From CAVPJW01 sp963705525 (GTDB lineage: Bacteria; Acidobacteriota; Vicinamibacteria; Vicinamibacterales; CAVPJW01): DNA of 64,000 bases. The notes under the pieces are model-generated. The model searched no databases. It worked only from the letters and a program-made list of their open reading frames with translations, and had not been told where the DNA came from. Below, in pieces: positions 8,027-17,135 of the stretch. The translations under genes and the position numbers were made by a program. Every line of letters starts with the position of its first letter. Position 1 is the first letter of the stretch. The stretch covers positions 1,426,001 through 1,490,000 of the forward strand of contig CAVPJW010000004.1 of the NCBI GenBank assembly GCA_963705525.1, written 5' to 3'.

Positions 8027-9577
8027 GTGACAACCCCCGGGACCGATTCGGCTCTCCAACTCATCAAGAGAAGCGTCATGGCGTTGGCCATCGGCGGCGT
8101 CCTGGCGGCGTGCGGCCAGCCGCCCGCGAAGGAAGCCGAGAAGCCTGCCGCGGCTCCAGCGCTGTCGCCGCGTGACGCGATGATTGCACGCGCGAAGGCG
8201 CTCGAGATCAACACACCGTACGAACCGCCACCGTGGGACGCCCTCGTCCATCACGCGTCGGGCTTTGCGAAAACGATGTGCTCGGCGGTATTCATCACGG
8301 GGCTCGATCTCGACTTCGCCGCCGAGAACGTGGGTTATTTCACCGCGCCCTACGAGGAGCGCGCGAAGCTCGGGAAGCCCGTGCTCGATCGAGCAGCGAA
8401 GACGGTGTCCGTCAGTGTGCCGAACGGTCCGACTCGCGTCGCGAAATACATCGGCGATCAGGGCTGCGTGACGTTCCCGCTCGGCGAGACGACACTGAGC
8501 TTCACGCCGGTCAAGGTGAAGAGCAAGCTCCCACCGGCCGCGTCAACTTCCTGGCCGATGGGCGAGGCGCTCCCGAAGGATCCACTGCCGACCGAAATCG
8601 ATCAAGCGAAGCTCAATCAGGCCGTCGATGCCGCGTTCAGTCCGGCCGAGAGCCTCACGGCCGCGTTCGTCGTGACGTGGAAGGGCCGGCTGATTGCCGA
8701 GCGCTACGGTCCCAGCATCACCGTCGAAACGCCACTCGAGAGCTGGTCCATGGGCAAGAGCCTGACGGCGACATTGATTGGCATCCTGATGCAGCAGGGC
8801 GTGTATACGCTCGATCAGCCTGCGCCGATTCCGGAATGGCAGTCAGCCGGTGACCCTCGTCAACAGATCAAGATTCAGGACCTGCTTCACATGTCGAGTG
8901 GCATCCGGATCAACGCGCCGAGCGATCCGGACTTCAATCCCAAGGGCACGTATCCCGATCACCTCTATCTCTACACGGGCGGCGTCAACTCGTTCCGCTA
9001 CGCCGCCACGAGACCGCAGCAGTGGCCCCCGAACACGGTCGGGCGATACCGGAACACCGATCCGGTGCTCACCAACTATCTGACCCGCCTCGCGGTTGAA
9101 AAACGAGGCGAGGAATACCTGTCGTTCCCACGACGCGCGCTCTTCGACAAGATCGGGATCCGAACGATGGTGATGGAGACGGATCCGTTCGGCAATTTCC
9201 TGACGCAAGGCTACGAGTTGGCGTCCGGACGCGACTGGGCGCGGCTCGGAAATCTCTATCTCCAGAACGGCCTGTGGAACGGCGAGCAGATCATCTCGAG
9301 CGACTTCGTGAAGTTCGCCACGACGGTCGCACCCGCGTGGGCCGCCGACAATCAGCCGGTGTATGGCGGGTTCATCTGGATCAACGGCACCGGCGAGTAT
9401 CCTGTGGAGAAAGAAGCGTATTACTTCTCAGGTGCGGGCGGCCAGACGACGCTGGTCATTCCGTCGCACGACATGGTCGTCGTGCGGTTGCGGCACTACA
9501 AGGGCTCCCAGGCCGGCGAGGATGGATTCAAGAAGGCGCTCTCGCTGCTCATGGAAGCCGTTCCTGCACACAATTAG
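8027..9577 (+). CDS. Serine hydrolase lipoprotein (class C beta-lactamase fold)
   Basis: A GTG at 8027 preceded by GAGAGGAG gives 516 residues with KR in the n-region, then a hydrophobic core and a lipobox GGVLAAC, so this is probably a membrane-anchored lipoprotein. The internal ATG at 8078 would remove the positive charges. The catalytic SxxK motif is SMGK with Ser241 and Lys244, YRNTDP gives the Tyr-x-Asn motif, and the third motif region is SGAGGQTTLVIP. This is the fold of class C beta-lactamases, DD-peptidases and esterases of the EstB kind. Annotated relatives are usually called serine hydrolases because the substrate is unknown. A beta-lactamase role is possible but not supported by anything specific here. 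Confidence 0.88.
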   Translation: MTTPGTDSALQLIKRSVMALAIGGVLAACGQPPAKEAEKPAAAPALSPRDAMIARAKALEINTPYEPPPWDALVHHASGFAKTMCSAVFITGLDLDFAAENVGYFTAPYEERAKLGKPVLDRAAKTVSVSVPNGPTRVAKYIGDQGCVTFPLGETTLSFTPVKVKSKLPPAASTSWPMGEALPKDPLPTEIDQAKLNQAVDAAFSPAESLTAAFVVTWKGRLIAERYGPSITVETPLESWSMGKSLTATLIGILMQQGVYTLDQPAPIPEWQSAGDPRQQIKIQDLLHMSSGIRINAPSDPDFNPKGTYPDHLYLYTGGVNSFRYAATRPQQWPPNTVGRYRNTDPVLTNYLTRLAVEKRGEEYLSFPRRALFDKIGIRTMVMETDPFGNFLTQGYELASGRDWARLGNLYLQNGLWNGEQIISSDFVKFATTVAPAWAADNQPVYGGFIWINGTGEYPVEKEAYYFSGAGGQTTLVIPSHDMVVVRLRHYKGSQAGEDGFKKALSLLMEAVPAHN

Positions 9578-9592
9578 GCGGAGGTACACTCG

Positions 9593-10219
9593 ATGGTCCG
9601 TTCTCTCGCTCTGGTTCTGGCAGGCGTCGCGATCGCGGCGACGACGGCGTACGCCGGCACAAAGTTCATCTCGACGTGGAAGTCGCCGGACGCCGGCCAG
9701 GTCAGCTTCGCTGGCAAGAAGACCGCCGCGCTCGTTCTCAGCGGTGACGAGAATCTCCGGATTTCCGGCGAAGAGGCGCTCGCGCGCGAGTTGTCGGCGC
9801 GCGGCGTTCAGGGAGTCGCCGCGTATCGCGTGATTCCAAAGGAGGAGCTCACCGACACCGAGAAGGCGAAGGGCTGGTTCCAGAAGGCCGGCGTCGAGGG
9901 CGTGGTGGTCATGCGGCTGATCGGAGCAGAGCGCAAGGAGAACTACGCGCCGATCGCCTGGACGGCGCCGTATTACGGCAGCTTCTGGGGCTACTACGGC
10001 TACGGGTGGTCCAATCTCTACACTCCCGTGTACACGGGCACCGACATCATCGTCTCCGTTGAAACGCTCATCTTCAGCGTCACGCGCGACACGCTTCTCT
10101 GGGCCGGGAGGAGCGAATCGAAAAATCCGAAGGAACTGCAGAAGTCCATCAGCGAGCTGGTCGTCGAAGCCGTCAAGGAAATGAAGAAGCAGGGCCTCGC
10201 CGGCGGCGTGCCTCGTTGA
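9593..10219 (+). CDS. Exported protein of unknown function
   Basis: A 208-residue protein with a clear signal peptide (MVRSLALVLAGVAIAATTAYA). The start at 9593 is backed by GGAGG 8 bases upstream. The first half alternates short strands and helices (KKTAALVLSGDENLR, GEEALARELSARG), as in small periplasmic nucleotide-free Rossmann-like or DUF4136-like lipid-associated proteins. A central aromatic stretch rich in Tyr, Gly and Trp (YYGSFWGYYGYGW) precedes a final strand-helix pair. No family is firmly recognised. It starts 15 bases after the serine hydrolase stop, so the two are probably co-transcribed. Confidence 0.7.
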   Translation: MVRSLALVLAGVAIAATTAYAGTKFISTWKSPDAGQVSFAGKKTAALVLSGDENLRISGEEALARELSARGVQGVAAYRVIPKEELTDTEKAKGWFQKAGVEGVVVMRLIGAERKENYAPIAWTAPYYGSFWGYYGYGWSNLYTPVYTGTDIIVSVETLIFSVTRDTLLWAGRSESKNPKELQKSISELVVEAVKEMKKQGLAGGVPR

Positions 10220-10230
10220 GATCATCGATC

Positions 10231-11223
10231 ATGCAGACGCGATTCACTCAGGCCTTCGGTATCAAGCACCCCATCGTCTGCGCGCCAATGGCGCTCGTCA
10301 CCGGTGGTCGTCTCGCCGGAGCGGTATCCGACGCGGGCGGGCTCGGCCTCGTCGGCGGCGGGTACGCCGGGACCGTTGGCGGCGAACCGGATCTCGACAA
10401 GGAGCTCACGCTCGTTCGCGGCAAGAAGTTCGGCGTGGGATTTATCGTGTGGGCACTCGAGCGCGCGCCTCACATGCTCGATCAGGCACTCGCCCACTCG
10501 CCCTTCTGCGTCTTTCTGTCCTTCGGCGATCCGGCGCCGTTCGCTGGAAAGATCGCGCGTGCCGGCGCGCGGCTGATCTGCCAGGTGCAGAGCATGAAGC
10601 ACGTCGAACAGGCCATCGCCGGCGGCGCAGCAGCCGTTGTTGCGCAGGGGACCGAGGCTGGCGGGCATGGCGCCGGGCGCTCGACGCTGCCGTTCGTGCC
10701 GGAGGTCGCCGACTATCTTGCCGCGCATTCGCCTGACACGCTGCTCCTCGCGGCCGGCGGCATTGCGGACGGCCGCGGGCTGGCAGCCGCCCTCATGCTC
10801 GGCGCCGATGCCGTGGTCGTCGGCACGAGGTTCTGGTCGTCGGAGGAAGCGCTCACGCCGCAAGGCGCGACCGATCGCGCAATCCGCGCGACCGGCGACG
10901 ATACGGTCAGGACGAAAGCCATCGATCGCCTGCGCGGCGTTCCCTGGCCTGAGGAATTCTCGTTCCGCATGATGCAGAACACGCTCACGCGCGAATGGGC
11001 TCACCGCGAAGCTGAGGCCGCCGCCGCGTTCGGCAGCATGGCAACGGCGTACGCCGAGGCGCGTGCGCAGCAGAACCTCGACGTCGTCGCCATCGTGGCC
11101 GGAGAGGCGATCGGACTGCTGCACAGCCGTCCGACCGCGGCGAGCATTGTCGAGTCGATGATTTCGCAGGCGGAATCGCTCCTCGCGCGCGGATCTTCGC
11201 TCGACTTCCGCACCAGGACCTGA
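10231..11223 (+). CDS. Nitronate monooxygenase / 2-nitropropane dioxygenase family flavoprotein
   Basis: A 330-residue TIM-barrel FMN enzyme. The N-terminus matches the family (FGIKHPIVCAPMALVTGG, then AVSDAGGLGLVGGG). The flavin-binding part includes VVAQGTEAGGHGAGR, which carries the active-site histidine region, and LLAAGGIADGRGLAAALMLGADAVVVGTRF for phosphate binding. The ATG at 10231 is preferred over the in-frame TTG at 10216, which overlaps the previous stop. Family members oxidise alkyl nitronates such as propionate 3-nitronate; some reduce quinones instead. It is cytoplasmic, with no signal peptide. Confidence 0.9.
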   Translation: MQTRFTQAFGIKHPIVCAPMALVTGGRLAGAVSDAGGLGLVGGGYAGTVGGEPDLDKELTLVRGKKFGVGFIVWALERAPHMLDQALAHSPFCVFLSFGDPAPFAGKIARAGARLICQVQSMKHVEQAIAGGAAAVVAQGTEAGGHGAGRSTLPFVPEVADYLAAHSPDTLLLAAGGIADGRGLAAALMLGADAVVVGTRFWSSEEALTPQGATDRAIRATGDDTVRTKAIDRLRGVPWPEEFSFRMMQNTLTREWAHREAEAAAAFGSMATAYAEARAQQNLDVVAIVAGEAIGLLHSRPTAASIVESMISQAESLLARGSSLDFRTRT

Positions 11224-11233
11224 CAACTGATCG

Positions 11234-12163
11234 GTGTGTGCCGTGCCGAGAATCGCGGTTCTCCTCGTCTCGCTGTTTGCGCTCGGTCAAGCCGCCACTC
11301 CCCGTGCGCCGTCGATGATCCCGCTTCGCTACGATCCTTTTCTGATCCGGGCCGATTTCCCGAATCCCGCGACGAGGCTGACTATCAATGGCCAGACCGC
11401 CTGGTTTCTAATCGATACCGGCGCCGGCGTGCACGTCCTCGCGTCGTGGTTCTCGGCGGCTGCCCGCCTCGAGGCCGACACCAGCCTGGACGAGACCGTG
11501 CGGGGCGCGGATTCAACGGGCCGGACGGTCGCCTTCAAGGGAGCCCGCGGCGTCACGGCACAACTGGACAGCAACGAATCGCTCCGGCTGCCGTTCGCGG
11601 CTATCGCCGATTTTCCTGAGGACTTCGAGCGCTCAAAGGTCGGCGGCATCCTGTCTCCGCAGCTGCTTGCATCCGCGGGCCTCTCAGCGGCCCTCGATCT
11701 GCGAGTCCCGGAGCTCAGATTCGAACCCTTTGACGAAGCCGTCGGCCGTCTGGCGGCTGCAAGAATTCCGAGGAGCCGCGTTCAGATCTGTGGGTCTCTC
11801 AAGGACGCGGTGCCCAATCTCGTCTTCGCCATCCCGGCGACGTCGGCGAACGGCGACGGGGTGCTGCTTCTCGACAGCGGCGCAACCTCCACGAAACTCG
11901 TGGCTCGGAGTCCGCTCATCGCCGGCATGAAGCTAGAGGCAGGTGGAGAAACGACGGGACTCTCAGGCGAGCGGCAGACGTTTTCGATTGCCCGCGGGTT
12001 GACGCTGGGTTTTGCGGAATACCAGGTTGCGGTCGATTCGCAGGTGGCCGGCATGGGCGACGCGTCATGCGGAGCCGACGGATTGCTCGGACTCGACGCG
12101 CTCCGCGAATGCGCGATCGTGCTCGGATCCCGAGACGTGGCATTGGCCTGCGGCACGCGGTAA
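11234..12163 (+). CDS. Exported retropepsin-like aspartyl protease
   Basis: About 309 residues with a signal peptide and two copies of the aspartyl-protease active-site motif: WFLIDTGAGVHVLAS near residue 55 and LLLDSGATSTKLV near residue 215. Bacterial proteins with this doubled motif form single-chain pepsin-like or TIGR02281/retropepsin-type proteases in the periplasm. The start is uncertain: GTG at 11234 or GTG at 11243, the latter giving MPRIAVLLVSLFALGQA as a compact signal peptide. Neither has a strong ribosome site. Both active aspartates are present, so it should be competent for catalysis. Confidence 0.82.
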   Translation: MCAVPRIAVLLVSLFALGQAATPRAPSMIPLRYDPFLIRADFPNPATRLTINGQTAWFLIDTGAGVHVLASWFSAAARLEADTSLDETVRGADSTGRTVAFKGARGVTAQLDSNESLRLPFAAIADFPEDFERSKVGGILSPQLLASAGLSAALDLRVPELRFEPFDEAVGRLAAARIPRSRVQICGSLKDAVPNLVFAIPATSANGDGVLLLDSGATSTKLVARSPLIAGMKLEAGGETTGLSGERQTFSIARGLTLGFAEYQVAVDSQVAGMGDASCGADGLLGLDALRECAIVLGSRDVALACGTR

Positions 12164-12212
12164 TCGGGTTGAACGCGACAGAGGGCGCTTGATATGCTCC
12201 GCGTTTCGTCAC

Positions 12213-12219
12213 AGGGAGG
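12213..12219 (+). promoter_or_regulatory. Ribosome binding site fixing the SBBP-protein start
   Basis: AGGGAGG lies 4 bases before the ATG at 12224 and favours that start over the in-frame ATG at 12194, which has no comparable site. The choice puts the signal peptide at the true N-terminus. Confidence 0.55.
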
Positions 12220-12223
12220 CAGC

Positions 12224-14413
12224 ATGATTCGAGAGGGGCGTCTCGCCGCCGGCGGATTGGTGCTCATCGCGCTGCTGACATCGCCAGACGCGAGAGTGCG
12301 GGCGGCTGGCCCCGATCCGCTCACCATACCGACCAGCAGGATTTCTTCGGTCCAAGTCCTGACGCCGCCGCTTGCATTCGAACCCAATCACGGACAGTTC
12401 GATGCTGGCATCAGGTTCGTCTTACGAGGTCGCGGCTACATGTTGGCGCTGACCGACGAGGGCGCGCTGCTGTCGATCCGCGGATCTCGAACACGCGGGC
12501 CCGCCGGGCAGTCGGACGAGCCGGCCATGGTTCGTCTGTCACTCGATGGCGCTCTCCCGTCGAGCCCGGTCGCTGACGAAGCGCTGCCCGGTATCGTGAA
12601 CTACTTCATCGGCAACGATCAAACCCGATGGCTGAGCGGCGTCCCGACGTACGGGCGCGTGCGCTACGCGGCGGTGCAGCCGGGCATCGACCTCGTGTAC
12701 TACGGTCGTGATGGCGCGCTCGAGTACGACCTCGTCGTCGCGCCAGGAGCAGATCCGTCACAGCTTGCGATGCGAATCGACGGCGCCGACGACATCAGTC
12801 GCGACGACACCGGCAATCTGGTCCTCTCGACGGCCGCCGGCCTTCTGACGATGCGCGTGCCGGAGGTGTATCAGCAGTTCGGGGAACAGCGTCGGTCCGT
12901 CGACGCCCGATACTCGCTCGACGAAACCGGACGCGTTGCATTCGAGCTGGGGCCGTACGATCGACGTGAGCCACTCGTCATCGATCCGCAGCTCGTCATG
13001 AGCACCTTTCTCGGCGGATCGGGAAACGGTGTGGATCAGGCGAACGGCATCGCAGTGGACAGCAAGGGATCGCCGTACATCGTCGGCACCACTGAGACGA
13101 CGGACTTCCCCGTCAAGAGTCCGCTGCAATCAAAGAGGCGCGGTCAGAGCGACGCGGTCGTCACCAAGCTGACGCCCGACGGACTGCAGATGGTGTACTC
13201 CACGTATCTCGGCGGCGGGAGCTATGACTACGGAACGAAAATCGCCGTCACGGCTGACGGCCTGGCGTACGTCGTTGGCGATACGTCCTCTTCAGACTTC
13301 CCTGTGAAGAGCGCGGCCCAATCGAAGCTCGGCGGTCAGAGCGATATGTTTGTCGTTGCCCTGAACGCCAGCGGATCCGCGATCAGCAAGGCGACTTTTC
13401 TCGGAGGCAATGCCAACGAAGTCGCCGGGGGCGTAGAGATCGGTTACGGCGTGCTCGACGGCGGGCTGTTCGTCCACGGCACGACGAGGTCGACGAATTT
13501 CCCGACGAAGGCTCCAGCGCAAGCTCATTCGGGCGGCGGATCGGACGCGTTCGTGGCGGCCTACGATCGATCAACGCTGCAACCGGTGTTTCAGTCGTAT
13601 GCCGGCCAGGCGGCAAACGAGCAGTCTCGCAAACTGGTGATCAATCCCGCGCGTGGCGACTTGTATCTGGCACTCGACAGCGATGCCGGACAGGCGCCCG
13701 TCGGCCACTTCACGCCGCTCCAATCCGCAATGGCGCGGCCAGCCGCTGTAGCGGTGTCATCGTGGTCCCTGAGTTTCAAGACGATTGGAGTCCCGGCGTC
13801 GGTCTCGCGCAGTGCACCGCGACCATCGGCGCCCGGCAATCTCTTCACTGCGATGGCTTCAATTTTTCCTCCGATGTCAGCATACCGAGCGGCGCCGCGC
13901 GGCACCGGGCCGAGCGCGATTCTCAATGGTGCACTGGCCTTCGCGACGCAGGGCTGCGTGCCAATCGCTCCCGCTACGACATGCAGCGAACGTGCCGGCG
14001 TGATGCTCTTCGATCAGGACGTTCGCTACATCCGTCATTTCAATTTCGGCGGGCAGGCGGTTGGACGAATGTTCATTGTCGATGGGGGCACACAGGATAC
14101 GGCGACACGTCTCCATCTCATCGGATCGACGAGCGACAGCACGCTTCCCGTCGTGTCGCCGGTCCAGGGAAGCTACAAGGGCAGCCAGGAAGGTTTCATC
14201 ATCACGCTCGATCCTGAAACCGGCGCGACGTCGTTCTTTTCGTATCTCGGCGGCAGCTCGTTCGACACGCTGCACGACATCGCCGTGGACGCGAATGGCA
14301 ACCGCTGGATTGTGGGAGAGACGCAGTCGAATGATTTTCCTGTCACGCGGAGCGGCGTGCAGCCAAACCTGCGAGGCCGAATCGACGGGTTCGTCGTGAA
14401 GATCACACCCTGA
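12224..14413 (+). CDS. Exported SBBP-repeat beta-propeller protein
   Basis: A 729-residue exported protein with a signal peptide (IREGRLAAGGLVLIALLTS). Residues about 45-250 form the conserved N-terminal module found before SBBP repeats (LAFEPNHGQFDAGIRFVLRG, NYFIGNDQTRW, YAAVQPGIDLVYYG). From about residue 262 onward the SBBP repeats follow, each of the form STYLGGG..D....IAVD..G..YVVG.T.S.DFPV (for example near 13000, 13200, 13390 and 14240). The region at about 13620-14100 is degenerate, and the last repeat returns at 14236-14400. Such propellers are probably cell-surface binding or scaffold proteins in Acidobacteriota and Deltaproteobacteria. The ligand is unknown. Confidence 0.87.
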   Translation: MIREGRLAAGGLVLIALLTSPDARVRAAGPDPLTIPTSRISSVQVLTPPLAFEPNHGQFDAGIRFVLRGRGYMLALTDEGALLSIRGSRTRGPAGQSDEPAMVRLSLDGALPSSPVADEALPGIVNYFIGNDQTRWLSGVPTYGRVRYAAVQPGIDLVYYGRDGALEYDLVVAPGADPSQLAMRIDGADDISRDDTGNLVLSTAAGLLTMRVPEVYQQFGEQRRSVDARYSLDETGRVAFELGPYDRREPLVIDPQLVMSTFLGGSGNGVDQANGIAVDSKGSPYIVGTTETTDFPVKSPLQSKRRGQSDAVVTKLTPDGLQMVYSTYLGGGSYDYGTKIAVTADGLAYVVGDTSSSDFPVKSAAQSKLGGQSDMFVVALNASGSAISKATFLGGNANEVAGGVEIGYGVLDGGLFVHGTTRSTNFPTKAPAQAHSGGGSDAFVAAYDRSTLQPVFQSYAGQAANEQSRKLVINPARGDLYLALDSDAGQAPVGHFTPLQSAMARPAAVAVSSWSLSFKTIGVPASVSRSAPRPSAPGNLFTAMASIFPPMSAYRAAPRGTGPSAILNGALAFATQGCVPIAPATTCSERAGVMLFDQDVRYIRHFNFGGQAVGRMFIVDGGTQDTATRLHLIGSTSDSTLPVVSPVQGSYKGSQEGFIITLDPETGATSFFSYLGGSSFDTLHDIAVDANGNRWIVGETQSNDFPVTRSGVQPNLRGRIDGFVVKITP

Positions 14414-14426
14414 GGAGTTCGAACGC

Positions 14427-15248
14427 ATGACACCTCATCAACCGGCTCGGCTGGAGTCGGAATCGAAACATCGCGAATCTTCGGGGATGCAGACGAGCGA
14501 TGCGTTGCCGCACCTGCAAGTCGTCCGCCGGGGCGACACGATGTCCGGAGCGCCGCCGCGGGATAATGGATCGGGACGCAAGGTGGACATCTTCATCGGC
14601 ATCATCCTGCCGATCCTGATGCTCTTCTTCGACCCGACGGTGTTCAGGACGGGACTTTTCGGCGCGGCTGCGCTTTACGGTGTATTCAAGCCTGCCGCGT
14701 ACTTCGGTACGTTCTGCTTCGTGATGCTGCTGGGTGGATGGATCAAGCGCCAGCCCTGGCCTGCGTTCATGTCGGGCGCTCTTGCGGCGGGGGTCGTGTT
14801 CTCGCTTGTGGTTGGCTGCGCGATCCTGCCGTACAGCCTGTTCGGTATTCTGCTGCTCGGGCTCGGACTGCTCGGGCTGACGCCGTTCCTGATGGCCTAC
14901 ATCTACTGGCGCAACGCACGCGAGGCGTTTCGTGCGGCCCGCGCCCCTGGGATGCGCGCGCGCGAGTGGTTCATCGCAGCGAGCGGTTTCATTCTTCCTT
15001 TCGCGCTGATGATCGGCGTTCAGACCGGCGTGATGTCGCTCTACAACTCCTGCGCCGTCGCCATCGCGGACGGACGTCCCGACGCTGCGCTCCGAACGCT
15101 GCGCGTCATCTCGCCCATCGTGGACATCGACGACTTGATGCGCGACTTCCTGGTGGAGAAGGATCCGGTCCGGAAGAAACGCATCGGCGACGCGTTTCTG
15201 CAGCTCACCGGCGAGGATCCCCTGACGCGGTACCGGACGCTCGACTAG
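14427..15248 (+). CDS. Integral membrane protein of unknown function
   Basis: A 273-residue protein. A polar N-terminal tail of about 50 residues is followed by about five hydrophobic segments (VDIFIGIILPILMLFF, YFGTFCFVMLLGGW, ALAAGVVFSLVVGCAIL, LLLGLGLLGLTPFLMAYI and GFILPFALMIGVQTGVM) and a charged C-terminal domain of about 60 residues that would sit in the cytoplasm or periplasm. No motif identifies it. A GAGGAG 10 bases before the ATG supports the start, 13 bases after the SBBP gene, so the two are probably co-transcribed. Confidence 0.68.
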   Translation: MTPHQPARLESESKHRESSGMQTSDALPHLQVVRRGDTMSGAPPRDNGSGRKVDIFIGIILPILMLFFDPTVFRTGLFGAAALYGVFKPAAYFGTFCFVMLLGGWIKRQPWPAFMSGALAAGVVFSLVVGCAILPYSLFGILLLGLGLLGLTPFLMAYIYWRNAREAFRAARAPGMRAREWFIAASGFILPFALMIGVQTGVMSLYNSCAVAIADGRPDAALRTLRVISPIVDIDDLMRDFLVEKDPVRKKRIGDAFLQLTGEDPLTRYRTLD

Positions 15249-15265
15249 ACCGATAGCCTCCCGGC

Positions 15266-15285
15266 CCCAGACCTAAAGGTCTGGG
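15266..15285. terminator. Perfect 8-bp hairpin between convergent genes
   Basis: CCCAGACC TAAA GGTCTGGG is a perfect 8-base-pair stem with a 4-base loop. It lies between the convergent membrane-protein gene (ends 15248) and the AraC gene and overlaps the last codons of the latter. It could end transcription from both sides, although neither side has a T run, so it may act by another route or be a dispersed palindromic element. Confidence 0.45.
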
Positions 15286-16085
15286 ATACGTACATGTCGC
15301 GTAGCTTTCCACGATCGCTGCCGTCTGAAGACCGACGGAGCCATGCCGAAGCGCCTGCGGAAGGCGTTGGCGAAGTGGCCCTGATTGGCGAAACCCGTGT
15401 CGATCGCAATCCGCGTCAATGAGTATTCGGTATCGAGAAGAAGCGACACCGCGCTCTTGAGCTGGAGCTCGCGCCGATAGCCGTGGATCGTGGTCTTCCG
15501 TGCGCGGCGAAAGCTGCGGCACGCGTGGAACACCGACACGCCGGCTCGCTCGGCCAGCTGCTTCAACGTCAGAGGCCCCTCGAATCTCCGCTGCACTTCC
15601 TCGGCGATTGTCTCGGCCACGACGTCCGAGCGCCGATCGCGACTCCCGGTCGCGCCGCCGGCCGCACACAGCTGCGAGAGATCCTCTTCGATCTCGAGCG
15701 TCGTATCCGGCTCGTTCGCCCGCCACGCCGCGCATCGCTCCAGCAGCACCACGAACGAATCCGTGTCGAGGCGCCGGACCCCCGGACCGTCATTCAGGAC
15801 GTCCGTCGCAACGTCGCCGTGAACTGACAGGCAGACATCGCCCTCTTCGTCGAAGTGTTCGATCTGAAATTCCTCGTTCGATCTCACGCCGATCATGGAG
15901 CCCGGAAGACACGTCGCACGGATCGCTCGATCGCGATAGCCAAACCGGCCACGCACGACGATGACGATGCGGTCGCCGTCCAAGCGCTCCGGCCTCGGGC
16001 CGCCGTGGTCCACGCCATCGCACGCCACGCGCTCAACGGAGAGGGACGCGCTGCTGACGATCGAACTCGTGCAGAAATGCGGCAT
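15273..16085 (-). CDS. AraC family transcriptional regulator
   Basis: A 270-residue regulator. Residues about 35-130 form a cupin-like sensor half of low similarity, and residues about 165-260 are the AraC/XylS double helix-turn-helix. The first helix pair is LTLKQLAERAGVSVFHACRSF; the second has the family signature LTRIAIDTGFANQGHFANAFRRRFG, followed by PSVFRRQ. It lies 9 bases downstream of the hydrolase at 16095-17135 on the same strand, so it is probably co-transcribed with it and may control it. The effector is unknown. Confidence 0.92.
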   Translation of the reverse strand: MPHFCTSSIVSSASLSVERVACDGVDHGGPRPERLDGDRIVIVVRGRFGYRDRAIRATCLPGSMIGVRSNEEFQIEHFDEEGDVCLSVHGDVATDVLNDGPGVRRLDTDSFVVLLERCAAWRANEPDTTLEIEEDLSQLCAAGGATGSRDRRSDVVAETIAEEVQRRFEGPLTLKQLAERAGVSVFHACRSFRRARKTTIHGYRRELQLKSAVSLLLDTEYSLTRIAIDTGFANQGHFANAFRRRFGMAPSVFRRQRSWKATRHVRIPDL

Positions 16086-16094
16086 GAGGTCGCT

Positions 16095-17135
16095 CTAGTG
16101 CTCCTTCAGCCACTTGACGACGACGTCGAGGCTCGAGGCGGCGAACGGCGGACTCCCGCTGCCAAGCGCATCCGAAGGTTTCGCGAGCACGTCGAGGGTA
16201 TGCGACGCCTTCGGAATCGCGACGAAACGGCCCGACCCGGGAACGCGCTGATTGGCCCACTGGGCGAGGGTCTTGTGGTCGTCCTCGGACATGAACTGAT
16301 CGTACTCCCCGTACATCGACAGTACGGGTGCCTTCACCTTGCTCCAGACTTCGGCGATGTTGAGCTTCTGCAGCTGATGATGGAAGGAGACGGGCCGGCC
16401 GTACTGGTGCGTCGGGTCATCGTTCCAGATCTCTTTGAGATACGGGCGCTCGGCAACAACCGCGCCCGGCGTCCTTTGACGAAGCAGGTACTCGCTGTAG
16501 AGCTCCGAGAAGAGCTTCATGCGCCGCGTGTTCTCGATCGGCGCGATGCCGCGCAGCAGCATCAGCTTTCGCTCCACTTCGATCATGTGCTCGAACCAGG
16601 TCCTGGCCCAGCCGCCTGACACGACGAAGCCTCGCACGGCGGTGTCTCCCGACACGAGCGGCGCGTAGGCCCCGCCGTTTGACAAACCCAGCACGTAGAC
16701 GCGCGTGGAATCGACGCGCGCGTGCAAGAGGAACGCGCGAAAGCCCGCACGGTAGCCCGCAAGCTCGCCGTCGAAATCCGTTTCGGCGCAGTTGCCCTCG
16801 CTGCCGTTGATGCCCGGCTTCTCGGTACGTCCGAGGACGTATCCCGCGCGGACGAGGCCTTCCATGAGCATGCCGTACCCGTCGAGCGACGCACCCTTGT
16901 ATTCGTGCGAATCGCAGCTCAACCACGGCGCAAGATAGATCCCCGGAACCTTCCCGGTCGTGTTCGCCGGCGTGGTGACGATGAACTTCACTTTCGGGCG
17001 CCCGGCGTCGCCGACCATCTGATATTCGCTGACGAGATCTGTCTGGGCTCCGGAAAGGGACCCAGCGCCGCCGGCAGACGCCCCGTCTGATGCGATGGGC
17101 CCCGCGCCCGTCAACATCGCGACGGCGATGCCCAT
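16095..17135 (-). CDS. Exported alpha/beta hydrolase
   Basis: About 346 residues from an ATG at 17135, which overlaps the upstream stop as TGATG; the longer frame starting at 17213 would run deep into the neighbouring gene. A short signal-like segment (MGIAVAMLTGAG) is present. The nucleophile elbow is VLGLSNGGAYAP (Ser in GLSNGG), the acid is in MYGEYDQFMSEDD, and the histidine is in PKASHTLDVLA. Cysteines in LSCDSHEYKG and SEGNCAETDF may pair. The family resembles dienelactone-hydrolase-type esterases; the substrate is unknown. The short in-frame start makes the exact N-terminus uncertain. Confidence 0.83.
   Translation of the reverse strand: MGIAVAMLTGAGPIASDGASAGGAGSLSGAQTDLVSEYQMVGDAGRPKVKFIVTTPANTTGKVPGIYLAPWLSCDSHEYKGASLDGYGMLMEGLVRAGYVLGRTEKPGINGSEGNCAETDFDGELAGYRAGFRAFLLHARVDSTRVYVLGLSNGGAYAPLVSGDTAVRGFVVSGGWARTWFEHMIEVERKLMLLRGIAPIENTRRMKLFSELYSEYLLRQRTPGAVVAERPYLKEIWNDDPTHQYGRPVSFHHQLQKLNIAEVWSKVKAPVLSMYGEYDQFMSEDDHKTLAQWANQRVPGSGRFVAIPKASHTLDVLAKPSDALGSGSPPFAASSLDVVVKWLKEH

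Noticed and set aside
8027..9577. Resistance beta-lactamase
   Set aside because: Only the general SxxK / YxN fold is visible; it is a large lipoprotein of the serine-hydrolase type without features of known resistance enzymes.
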